Shown one piece after another: positions 10,727 through 20,235 of a DNA stretch of 27,878 nucleotides. This stretch comes from Phialocephala subalpina. Taxonomy: Eukaryota; Ascomycota; Leotiomycetes; Helotiales; Mollisiaceae. Position 1 is the first letter of the stretch; each line of letters starts with the position of its first letter. The position numbers and the translations under genes were made by a program. Under the pieces are notes generated by a model, which was given only the letters and a program-made list of their open reading frames with translations, had not been told where the DNA came from and ran no database searches. Where the stretch lies: contig FJOG01000030.1 of NCBI GenBank assembly GCA_900073065.1, positions 210,451-238,328 on the forward strand, in the 5' to 3' direction.

Positions 10727-11649
10727 TATCGTTCTTGAAGTTGGAGTTTCACAAAACTTCCAGGAGCTCGAAGTAAAAGCCAAGAAGTGGCTTGTTGGGA
10801 GGAAAAGTGTTCGTCTGGTTATTTTAGTTAACATCGAGATCGATACGGCTAAGGACCCAACTCCACTTATTCTGTTATTTTTTACGAATGACTCCAAGTT
10901 GAACCTCCCTTACGACCTAGAGACGGAAGATCTGAAAAGGGCCTCAGCAGACGAAGACGACGATTTTGAAGAATTATGCTCGAAAATGTTGAAGTGGCAC
11001 GAGAAACAAACGTCCCCTTTAGTGCAAATAAACAAGGCAACTCTCCACCTCTATCGTCACCCTTCGAAAGCAAATAATAAAGTCGTATTCTTCGAAAACG
11101 AGAAATATATTGCCTCTAATGTTCGGATTTTCCCTCAAGACATTGGACTCCCCGATAACTCCACGGACAAAGAAATCATATTTCCTTTTCTAAGTCTGGT
11201 AGAGATGTTTCCGACGCTTATTAAGGATCAAGCACAAGACGTTGCAGAAGAGAGAGCGGAGAAATTGCTTAAGCAGTACGAGCTCGAAACTCCAACAAAC
11301 GACGGTATAGACGGTCGCAGAAGACCGTCTCCAAAGCTCCACGGCATAGTGATAGCAAATCTGGGCGGAAGCATCGCTCGAAGAGATAAATGCGGGTCTC
11401 CCCGATAACTCCACGGACAAAGAAATCATATTTCCTTTTCTAAGTCTGGTAGAGATGTTTCCGACGCTTATTAAGGATCAAGCACAAGACGTTGCAGAAG
11501 AGAGAGCGGAGAAATTGCTTAAGCAGTACGAGCTCGAAACTCCAACAAACGACGGTATAGACGGTCGCAGAAGACCGTCTCCAAAGCTCCACGGCATAGT
11601 GATAGCAAATCTGGGCGGAAGCATCGCTCGAAGAGATAAATGCGGGTAA
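10727..11649 (+). pseudogene. Second PD-(D/E)XK-like gene, 5'-truncated and broken by a 250-bp duplication
   Basis: After an acceptor-like TTAG at 10723-10726 the frame reads IVLEVGVSQNFQELEVKAKK and later LVILVNIEI. This is the E-x-x-x-S-Q strand, the following helix and the next strand of the same fold as the 6.6-8.3 kb gene. A less conserved acidic part follows, then helical charged sequence (AEERAEKLLKQYELE). No upstream exon with the PD motif or a start is found. The frame runs to a stop at 11406-11408 only because 11148-11397 is repeated. If the two 250-bp copies are collapsed, the frame ends naturally at KCG and TAA (11647-11649). So the downstream break may be an assembly artefact, while the 5' truncation looks real. 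Catalysis is doubtful without the N-terminal half. Confidence 0.55.
11148..11647. repeat. Exact 250-bp tandem duplication 2
   Basis: 11148-11397 and 11398-11647 are identical with a period of exactly 250, and there is no extra matching base beyond the unit. The copy boundary falls inside the truncated PD-(D/E)XK-like gene and shifts its frame, since 250 is not a multiple of 3. Confidence 0.95.
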
Positions 11650-11809
11650 CCAGCTCTATTCCGACGGCCACGACCACAATCACAACCTCAAGCACAACCA
11701 CCAACACCGCAATGCGACCTAGCCGCAGCAGTGGCAAGCTCTATATCGAAATTTTTACTCTCAGCACTCCCAGCGTTCACGGAATTCCCGTTGGACATAC
11801 AAGGAGAAG

Positions 11810-11818
11810 TATATAAAT
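11810..11818 (+). promoter_or_regulatory. TATA-like element without a following gene
   Basis: TATATAAAT is followed by CA-rich and pyrimidine tracts, like a fungal core promoter, but no plus-strand ORF starts within the next 500 bp. It could be a relic promoter. The wider spacer 11650-12349 otherwise contains only copy B of the dispersed repeat. Confidence 0.25.
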
Positions 11819-11992
11819 GGGCACACACCACATCTGGGAGCTAAGGGATTCAATTCAACTTTGGGATTTACAAAGTAATCATCATAGGCTTTAACGAGGC
11901 TCAAACTTTGTCTGCATGTAATTAGTTACGTCAGAATAAAGTGTCAAGGGTTAGCCCTTGTAGTAGTAGCCTGCATATCCCACGGGAGAGGT

Positions 11993-12077
11993 CAGAGTGT
12001 GTAGACACACCCGCGGAGAGAACTCAGCGTAACTCCATCGTGATCCAGCCCAGAAATAAATGAAATCCACTCCCAGC
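11993..12077. repeat. Dispersed repeat, copy B
   Basis: This matches 2319-2406 in the same orientation, with an identical core over AGAGAACTCAGCGTAACTCC and neighbouring near-identity. Copy A lies just past the 3' end of the Myb/SANT gene. Copy B lies just past the 3' end of the oxygenase gene. Confidence 0.7.
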
Positions 12078-12349
12078 TCCGTAATCCTCGTGAGTCCATA
12101 TATTCGGCCCTTCTTAACCCTAGCGTTGGCTCGTGCATGCGCTCGAAGATGCGAGGTCAGCTACTGAATCTGAACAGCTAGTATTCGTAGAAGAAACCAA
12201 AGGGAGTTTGATAGAGGCTAATCTTTATTATTGCGGCTTACGTTTCAATCGAGCTTTAGCATAGCACCGACTCGTCTTGGCCTGGGGTTAACTTACTTGA
12301 ATGCGCCCGTGCATAGGTGCAGAAAAAGTTATTCAATCTGAATCTTCAC

Positions 12350-15300
12350 CTAAAACGATGAATTGCTTCGGGTTCGTTTCTGCGGTACAGTGGACTGGTA
12401 TAGGGTGTCGTTGGTCTGGGCAATAGAGCCTTCTTGATGTTTGACTATGCGGAGGTCCATGATCGCGTCATATTTTTCGGCGAGGCACTGCTTTAACTCT
12501 GTTTGAGGGAACCGCTTGAAGGTCTTTTGCGCTTCAGAAGCACGATTTTGCCACTTCGTATGGTTCTCTTCCCATCCTTTCAAGGTTTTGTTGACAATGA
12601 GCACCGGCGGGTTTTGCAACTCGTCTGATGATATTTTGCAATAGACTGGGACCGAACGCCTTAGGTGCCCGGAATCGTCCTTAGCCAAGACAAATCTGCG
12701 GCTCTCTTCGCGTGGGTCCATCAAAAATTCGTGGAGCAATTGACAGCTAGAACAATTCTCCCAGTAGCACTTTTCCCTCTCACTCGGTCGAGACCAATCC
12801 TTCGGCTTCTCTGGCTCTTTCTGGACGACTTGTGTTATGTATATCGCCATCATCGATTGGTAAAACCGGCAAGCATCCGGCGAGCGACGGTCCACGACAT
12901 ATATCATCCGCTCTAGAAGCGGGATAACAAGCCTGCTTAGTTCGGTATAAGGAAGGCTTTCAGTCTGCGATTGAATTTTATCCAGCAGATCGGAAGCTTT
13001 CTCTCGATCAGACTGGAGGAGTTGCTGATACAAATCAGTAACGATACCCGCGTCACGTCGGCCCCTCTCCTCGTCTTTATAGCAATCGGGCCATGAGGAA
13101 TAAGGGTAGTCACCGCGGGAACGTGAGTCCTTAGATGCCGAAGAATATTTTTGGAGCTCAAATTGCGAGGCTGCCGCGTCTAGAACGAGGGGAAAAAGAC
13201 GTGCTACTAAATCTTTCTCGTGACTCGACGTTTGCGAAAAGCTTAGTATCTCGACTGCTAATGCATTCGAGAAATTCGAGCAACCGACAAATCGGGCAAT
13301 GAATGGCTTCAGACTACGCAACTAAGTCAGTCATCAGATCAATATGGGTGGTATTGCTATCGTGCAAGAGCCGAGCATATCGTCAAGACAAAAGGTGAAA
13401 CCGCAATTTACCATTCTTCAAACATCTTATCATCGTACTCGTTTGCTGTCTCGATCAGCGCCGCGGCGTCTTGCGGATGGGCTTCCGGCAGGGACTTTAG
13501 AGCCTCGGACATCCTGTCCCTGACCCAGCTTTCGAGATGCTGTGCTTGCTGTTCGTCGGTGCGGTTGGCATTATTTCTAGAGAAACCGTTCCGAAACGCA
13601 TGGAGGCATCTACGGATTCTATACAATTTTGGAATCTTAGAAAACGCTTCAATGAGACTAACGCAAAATGGCCGTTAGTATTCGACAATCCCAGTCGTGA
13701 GGGGGAAAAAATAAGGCTTACTTATCCTCCAAAACCGCTGGCGCTTGGAAACAGACGAGTTCGCCGAGAATGGAAAAAGCATTTTTGTCGAAACCATCTG
13801 TGACTAAATGGACAGCATCCCGGAAAAGGCCTTGGTCGGCGATGGCCATCGCCGCAATGGCTATCGGACCTAAAAAGGAGTCTTTCGTCCCGCTATCCGG
13901 ATAAGCTGCTGCTAAATGGTTCTGGCATGTCTGGATAATCAACTCGCGGATATGCGGATCGTTATTTCGCATCTTGAAACAGCTCTCAAGGCGCTGAAGA
14001 AGGTCCTGAAAGTCGCCTAGGGTATGGTCTCTCCCAAGAAGGAAGTCCGTTGCCAAAGTTTTAGGAACTATGAGCATTACCTATTAAAAATGAGCAAAAA
14101 TACAAATTATTCATTCGTTCACATACGCACCGTGTCATTGTAAAATTGATCGAACTCGGCGTGTTGATTTCCCATATATTCCCCTCCAGTTTGGTTATCG
14201 GGATCCCTGGAGTCGTAAAGCCTTTGATGCAGGAGATAGCCCTCTGGAATAAGAAGCGATTTCCGAAGCGTAAAGCCTTCTAGATCCACGATGCGGTCAA
14301 GCCGAAGTTCGGACTGTGTATCCTCCAGCCCTCCCTCATCATTCATAAACGTCACCACCTTCTGTAGGCTGGCGAGAAGGACCCAAAAGTCGCCCGCTTC
14401 TGTGCAGCTATCAGCGACATGGCGAGTACGGCAATAATCATCGCCTTTCAAATTCCCCAACTTAAACCCCGCATTCGTGTATTGGTGGTCCAAAACATAG
14501 CAAAGACACTCGGGTCCTTCTTCGCCAAGGTTACGCCATTCCGCCAGGACGTGACAGAAACGGGTTATTTGAGCATCAAGTACTCCGGCAGATGTGGGGA
14601 AACTGGACGAGGCATTAACGAGGTTGTATGTAAGGATCCATCGATAGCCGGATTGGACGGGTTCAATCTTTCCTCAATAGTAAGCTACCACCCTTCATAT
14701 TTTTGCCAATCCCACTTACTTCATGGTTCACATCTGCATACCTATCGGATATAAGTGAATTTTCTTTCAGGGCTAATACGGCACACTCACCAAGCAATAT
14801 AGGTCACATTGTAAGCAGACAACTCGGCGGTACCAAATCTCTTTTCCTTCCGGCCGTGGGTGAGGCGTACAGCACCACCAACATGTTCCGAAGGAAAGCA
14901 GATGACAAGAGTTCCGAACATACCCGGTGTCTTTTCTGTGCTTCTAGCAATCAGCGCCGTCAGATAGAATAAAAATTATGTGCTCAAATTCGACATACTC
15001 CTTATGCGGTTTGAACATAGCGCCCTTCTCGTAGAGTAGCATCTTGTAGAGCTCCGCTCGGACACTGTTCGGGCCGCCTGCTACTCCAAGATCTTTGGTC
15101 ACCGCTCTGACGACACCCTCCAGCCAGCCGTTCCACGAATGATTGAAGAACGATACCTTGCTTCCGTCAATCTCCCATGTCTTTCTCACTGCTTCGTCAA
15201 CCAAGGTCTGGCTTCCCTTCCCAAATGGTGCCCGACGACTCGCCCGAATGAGGGCTTGAGCATCGTGCGACGATAGCGGAAACCGGATGGCGCCAACTTC

Positions 15301-15474
15301 ATCAACAACGATACCAGGAAGGACAAAGTTTTCGAATGAGCCACAAGTGGCAAATGACCCAGCACTATGAACATCTGATATGCAACCAAGAACGAGACTT
15401 TTTAAACTGGACCATCCATACTCACTCGTGGACGATTCTCGATCATCTTCAGAATCACTTGAAAAGGTTGCCAT
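12350..15474 (-). CDS. 2OG-Fe(II) oxygenase domain protein, seven exons
   Basis: Exons 15474-14999, 14940-14791, 14741-14720, 14667-14131, 14080-13722, 13657-13412 and 13313-12350 join in phase and sum to 918 codons (917 residues). Residues about 50-230 form a prolyl-4-hydroxylase-like double-stranded beta-helix. Its Fe ligands are in KPHKD (H157, D159) and DVNHE (H215), with the 2-oxoglutarate arginine in SGYR (R225). All are present, but only after splicing, and H215 lies on a 22-nt exon. Family-typical sequences flank them (TEKTPGMFGTLVIC, IAWYADVNHEI). The remaining 650 residues are helical and unassigned, with a Cys-containing segment near the C-terminus. Two acceptors are AAG rather than YAG (14941 and 14668), and the intron before exon 6 has a perfect CTAAC branch. 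The substrate is unknown. Large fungal proteins of this kind are common and mostly uncharacterised. Confidence 0.8.
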
Positions 15475-15949
15475 TCTGTCGAAGTGGAAGTTGGATGGGA
15501 ATTGAACGAGATCTCTCGGAACCGAGTAAATGCAAGGGATTTCATTGCGGATGTAAACTATTTTATCCCCCGGTGCCACTCGTCTTCTGCGACACGGTTA
15601 TCGACAGGTAGCGGGACTAGTTAGCACGGAAAAAGTAATACGGCGCTCGAATCGTGCCGACTCGAATGGTCGGTGACATCGATTGGAAGAGACATGGTTC
15701 GTGAGTGCGATGACTCACACTTCTTGCGTTTCGTACCGAATGGTTCAAGTCAGATCCTACCAATTCGTCTTATGTCCAGAGGATTACTGCCAATCAATTC
15801 TGTGTTACATACCAAGGTTAGACTCCCTGGTGACAACTGCTTGAACTGCTGGCGCCGCATGATCCCACAGTTCAAACCGGTGTGGCAGTTCGAGAATTGG
15901 GTTGGGACGCCAAGTTGTAGGTCAAGCTTCGCAAGGTTGGGTATTAAAT
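15475..15949. promoter_or_regulatory. Upstream region of the oxygenase gene
   Basis: Moderate-GC spacer with no recognised gene. The minus frame of the oxygenase stays open up to 15579 but has no ATG before 15474. Plus-strand frames here are short and unremarkable. It presumably holds the oxygenase promoter; no TATA box stands out. Confidence 0.3.
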
Positions 15950-16690
15950 AGCTATATCTTAAAAGGAACACTAAAAATAAAGACAAAACTTAGAGACGTT
16001 CGCCTTCATGATTGCACAGAGCAGACGTGTAACCATATAATCGTTACTATTCATTTAAGCACTTTCCGCCTTACCTTAAGCCGTAATGTCAATAATATAC
16101 GCGTCTTAAGCAAAAGCGTCCCCACTTTAAATAAAATGGGATTATAGTAATATTCTGCTTAATCGATTCTAGTATATTTCGTGGGATATACTCCATGGAA
16201 AGCTCTCGTATCTAATTCTCTTAACTATTATATTAAATAGGTTTTTTTCTCTTATTATACCGATAAAAGATCCAATATAATTCGAATCTTATAATTAGCT
16301 TTAACTAAATAAGTTTATTACTAATTCAAATTCGGTTTTAATAAGGTCGTAAACTATTATTAGTATATATCTATTGGTATAAAAGGCTAGCATAGAAATT
16401 AAATAATAATCTTAAGATAAGATTAAAAGGTATAATATTTCCTTGTAATAATATTAGGCTAATTATCTCCCCATCGAATTTATAATTAATATAATATAAT
16501 AGAATTAATTTATTTTGATATTAATTAATAATATATAAGTACTTTATAACAGTGTGTTAAATGATTAAATTAAATTAAATTAAGGGTAGTTAATCATAAT
16601 TTAATCATGAAAATATATTGTTAATCATAATCTAATCTAAATCTAATCAAGTTAATCATGGTTTTATTACATTAACTTGATTAACACGTG
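15950..16690. repeat. AT-rich, probably RIP-mutated block 2
   Basis: This is strongly AT-rich, with TAAT/TTAA words and no usable frame. Near 16560-16690 the motif TTAATCAT and its variants recur at irregular spacing, ending in ACACGTGAC. It looks like degraded mobile-element DNA, but the parent is not recognisable. Confidence 0.55.
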
Positions 16691-17105
16691 ACTAAATGCG
16701 GCGTCGTCCGAAGTGGCAAAGAAAGCTTCAAAATAAGGTTCAGCCAATCGGACGCCCCGGCACTAAGACAAAGACGGTATCGCGTCGCTATAAGCGAGCC
16801 AACAAGCGAGATGCCGACTTCCGACATAGCCTCCCTCTCGAAACTTCGAGACTTTACTACTTTATTATAAATCGAATAAATTGTTTATAAATTTTCTGGT
16901 TGAAAATTTTAATACTCCGAAATCAAAAGACGATTTATAATCAATAGAAATCTAAAGCAGTCTTTAGAATTAATAAGATTTATATATATTTGAGTAAATA
17001 TCCTCGATTTTTGATCTCAAAATTATTATATTTTATTCTTTCAAAAATCAACGACTTAACCTACGAACAAACTTTCTATTATAAACTTGGTTTATATTAT
17101 TCAAA
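16691..17105. other. GC islet (about 16691-16855), then an AT-rich leader
   Basis: An islet of near-normal GC content sits between AT-rich stretches. Two plus frames are open across it with basic peptides, neither recognisable. From about 16856 the DNA is AT-rich up to the ATG at 17106 and may serve as a leader. I see no RNA gene. Confidence 0.3.
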
Positions 17106-17615
17106 ATGTCTGTTACTACGTCCGGAAAGACTAATCTCAATCAAAATCGTGAGGATTTTAGCCTTGGATCTCTTGAAACGCAAGCCCCAGTTTTCAAGTA
17201 TAAATTATTCGAGAAAACTCTTGATCCTATTAAAGGAGACCCTTTTGATCCAAAGAATATTCGAACTTGTACCGTTAAGTGTCTTTTTCCGGGTTGCCCG
17301 TAAGTATTTTTTTATTTAAAAATATATTTAGATTATTAATTTTTTTATAGTAAAAAATTCCTTAAAGGAAGAAGATCGCCAAAGAACCGCCACCGGACAA
17401 GATCGAATGCAGAACCAAGAAAGAGAGAGAGACATGGGAAGCGTGGGCGGCGAAAGTTTGCCAAAACCTGGGTCTCAACTTATAAGAGGTCGCGGACACT
17501 AATTCGACTCGATCAAAATACCAGTCTCAGTCAGCCGGGAAAAGACGTGAGAGATTGCAAGTCAGCCACTGATTCTGTATCGTTGACTATAGCGGTCAAG
17601 ATGATCCATACTTAG
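17106..17615 (+). CDS. Small protein with a possible Cys-pair zinc finger, two exons
   Basis: ATG 17106 opens an exon to 17299. A clean 51-nt AT-rich intron (GTAAGT...TATAG) joins it in phase to 17351-17615, giving 152 residues. The junction makes CLFPGCPKKF, the first half of a classical C2H2 finger, but the expected paired histidines are not cleanly placed; only an NRHR follows. The rest is strongly basic (Arg/Lys), possibly DNA-binding or simply a frame kept open by purine-rich sequence. It lies between AT-rich blocks and a minisatellite, so it may be a fragment of a mobile-element regulator with a replaced 3' part. I do not recognise the family. Confidence 0.35.
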
Positions 17616-17650
17616 TCGGCAAGCTAAGCAGATTCCAAGTAGATTCCAAC

Positions 17651-17740
17651 GATGAGCAACGATGAGCAACGATACGCAACGATGAGCAACGATGAGCAAC
17701 GATGAACAACGATGAGCAACGATGAACAACGATGAGCAAC
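17651..17740. repeat. 10-bp minisatellite, nine units
   Basis: Nine head-to-tail units of GATGAGCAAC, three carrying substitutions: GATACGCAAC once and GATGAACAAC twice. It is followed by an imperfect AATAAAAG end. The array lies about 170 bp upstream of the REV7 start codon. Confidence 0.95.
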
Positions 17741-17911
17741 AATAAAAGAAGCTTGTGTTGAACATTATGCTTCGAGGCCTCATAGATACGACCACTTCCT
17801 TCTTGCCAAACTACTCCTCCTTCGAATGCTTACAGCAGTGCACGAGACGATGCATTTGGCGCCGTCGAAGAATTAGTTTCTTTTCTCTCTCCTAGAAAAG
17901 ACCTCAACGCT

Positions 17912-18683
17912 ATGGCCGCCCCACCTCCACAAACCCTCGTCCTTAACACCCTTTTCTCCCTAGTCGAAACCTTTAACGACTTCCTCAACGTCTCAATCCA
18001 CACAATCCTTTACTCCCGCACCCTCTACCGACCTCATAACTTCATCACGACTAGCAAATACAACTTGCCGGTACAGCAAAACCGGCATCCCCAGGTTTGT
18101 ACCTGGATCTGCCGCGCCTGTTCCGAGGTACAAACGCTGCTGCTTAAAGGCATTTTGCGGTGCATCTTCATCGTCATCTATAGCCAAGATGCAGAGGTAA
18201 TAGAGAGATGGGTGTTTGATGTAGACCACTTCCCGGTAGCTCTCGAGGAGGATGCTCTGACGGAGTTAAATGTGTTGGGTGTTGACAAGGTTAGCCTTGT
18301 GGACGTCGAAGAGCAGTTGAGGGCTACGATACAAAAGTTGAAGTACTGCGGGGAGAGAATGGCGGCGCTGCCGGAGAATTCTACGTTTACGGTTATGGTA
18401 GAGTTAAAGGATAAGGCTGATCCGCCTACAGGTGTAGGTTGTTGCGTTCTTTCTGTACAGAAGGTGAAAATGAGCCGTACTAATATGACTCTTTGTGTAG
18501 CATCTACAACCATGGGTGTTATCAGAGCCAATTCTCGACACTGAGGAGAAGGGCAATAGTACCACGACTAGAGCTGATTTAGGAGGTGTAAGGAGAATGC
18601 ATGTAAGGACTGTAGAGGCGGGGCTGTTTAGATTTAAGGCTTGGGTTGAGGAGGGGAAGACGGGGCCTAATGATGACAGATGA
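17912..18683 (+). CDS. REV7: REV7 / MAD2B-like HORMA protein
   Basis: Exon 1 (17912-18433) joins exon 2 (18501-18683) in phase 0 through a 67-nt intron with donor GTAGGT, branch TACTAAT and acceptor GTGTAG, giving 234 residues. The HORMA fold covers almost the whole protein. Diagnostic segments are FNDFLNVSIHTILYSR near the N-terminus, KYNLPVQQNRHPQVCTWI, and after the splice HLQPWVLSEP. A C-terminal VEAGLFRFKAWVEEG completes the safety-belt region. REV7 is the accessory subunit of DNA polymerase zeta (with Rev3), acts in translesion synthesis and can bind partners through its closed HORMA loop. The length is normal for fungi. Its surroundings are unusual for a housekeeping gene: AT-rich blocks and a minisatellite lie immediately upstream. 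Confidence 0.9.
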
Positions 18684-18989
18684 AAATGTTTATATAGAAT
18701 TTCTGGCCTGCTAGATTTTGGCTGATTTGGTTCAAGATTTCGGCGATCTCTTTCGATTGACGTTTTGTGATTAAAGGCTGGACTCCATTCGCTTCAGACG
18801 TAGTGAGGCTGGAGTGGACCACGTGGTGGGGACCAGAGAATGCCTAGGGCGAGATGACCAGTCACCAATAGGGCCTTGGAGCAACGGGTTTACTTACCTG
18901 CGTGAATCGGTGATAGCCCTGGGCTTGGGTTGTGGGGTACCTGAAAAGCCCATTTCGCAAAATCATCGCGATGGACCCCAATACCTATC
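18684..18989. other. Spacer between REV7 and the next gene
   Basis: About 300 bp with no coding signal. It presumably holds the REV7 3' region and the promoter of the next gene. Confidence 0.3.
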
Positions 18990-19694
18990 ATGATGTCTTC
19001 CGAACCAAGCTCCATCGCCCCCGACTCGAGCTCCCATGCGACTAGCGACGCTGTCACTGCTCCCTCAATCGGGAAGGCTGCGACCGGCTCACCTCTCGTG
19101 CGTGCAATCCTCGGGTCTTATGGCAAGGAGATACTCGAGTCTGCAAGTGAGCAGTTTCTTGATCTCGCCGTCGAGGTGCGACTCCAAACGATCGGCGCAA
19201 GTGAACTAGTGAAGCTACTGGCCAAGGCGAACAGGCTTGGGTACCAGGAGACGGACATCGTCGACGACAAAAATGGTGCCCGTTTTGTCCAGGGAGGCAA
19301 CGCAAATCCACGATCGAAGCCCGACGCAATCGGAACCGCAAAACTACCGGCTGCGATTACTGGCCAGTGTCGCCCCCGCCACACAGCTCCGTCTCAACCA
19401 CTCTCCCTCGAAAAATCTCGAGCCTCAAATCGTACGAAAACAGCCCAAGTCTTGCGAGACGAACCTCTCTCGGTGGATATACATCTCAATGCTCCCGATG
19501 CCCAAAGTGCTGCTCCTTCCGGAGAGGAAGGTGGCTACAGCATTCAGAGCATACAGGGTGTTGCGGGTGTGCAAGATAAGGTATCAACAGCTGCTGGGAC
19601 TGCTGGGAAACAGGGACAAAGGGAGTGCTTAAGCACCGGATTCGCAGCTTATGCTAACTCGGAACTAGAACTTGAAGACGATGACGATCATTAA
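18990..19694 (+). CDS. Hypothetical protein, mostly disordered
   Basis: This is a single-exon frame of 234 residues from tandem ATG codons at 18990. The N-terminus is Ser/Ala-rich. One helical, better-ordered segment spans about residues 30-90 (EILESASEQFLDLAVEVR, then ASELVKLLAKANRLGY). The rest is low complexity and ends in an acidic tail (ELELEDDDDH). I do not recognise the family. An ATG at 18971 opens a different 24-codon frame and is less attractive. No introns are needed. It sits at the edge of a cluster of gene remnants, but has no stop or frameshift itself. Confidence 0.5.
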   Translation: MMSSEPSSIAPDSSSHATSDAVTAPSIGKAATGSPLVRAILGSYGKEILESASEQFLDLAVEVRLQTIGASELVKLLAKANRLGYQETDIVDDKNGARFVQGGNANPRSKPDAIGTAKLPAAITGQCRPRHTAPSQPLSLEKSRASNRTKTAQVLRDEPLSVDIHLNAPDAQSAAPSGEEGGYSIQSIQGVAGVQDKVSTAAGTAGKQGQRECLSTGFAAYANSELELEDDDDH

Positions 19695-20001
19695 ACCAAG
19701 ACCCGTTTAGGCGCTCAAGCAAGAAATGTTTGTGACTTCAACGCGACTCAAATTCAGAGCGCTAGCTACTAAAAGTGGGGCGGCCCGAAATATGATGTTA
19801 ATCATGACAAGCTCAAAGGAAACTGGGCTTTTAGGTAGGGATGCACTTTCGAAGAGATCTACAAGTCAAAGCGGCCGGCGTCAACATGTCTCAAATATCT
19901 CTTGTTTCGTTCTGGATAGGGATTATGCCTTGGCGCAGTGGGATTCGATCAATGTCTTGCATGTAGAAACAAATTCATTAGTAGAACTCATAACGGTCTC
20001 A

Positions 20002-20235
20002 TCAAACATCTTCCAACCCCATTTCCATCAATGGAACACTAGTGACGCTGGGTTCTTGTTTCTTTACCTTTCTGATTACACCTTCTTCCGTACCACCTTT
20101 TTCTTAAAAGACTTCTTTCTCCTGTGGGATGTTTGTGTCTTCATCGCTAGAGTCCGCAAACTTTTGCACTGCGCCACCCGTGTCCTCGCTTGCTACAGAT
20201 ATCATTGAAGTCCCTGCGGATGGGGTAGCTTTATA
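20002..20235 (-). pseudogene. Decayed acidic ORF with one internal stop
   Basis: A minus-strand frame reads as an acidic, Ser/Thr/Glu-rich protein (MISVASEDTGGAVQKFADS then EDTNIPQEKEVF), is interrupted by one TAA at about 20104-20106, and resumes in the same frame (EKGGTEEGVIRKVKKQEPSV) to a stop at 20002. A single C-to-T change from CAA would explain the stop, as RIP does. No family is recognised. Its upstream end abuts, or is antisense to, the SDR fragment, so the two were probably brought together by rearrangement. Confidence 0.35.

Noticed and set aside
17562..17795. Minus ORF with repeated HRCSSLLIVA units
   Set aside because: It is produced by the 10-bp minisatellite being read in one frame.
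17750..17875. Possible LTR end and primer-binding-like TTTGGCGCCGTC
   Set aside because: The 12-base likeness to gypsy primer sites is short and no second LTR, gag or pol remnant is nearby.
19726..20208. Plus-strand ORF of 160 codons
   Set aside because: It shows no family features, and the opposite strand of its 3' half reads more like a decayed protein.
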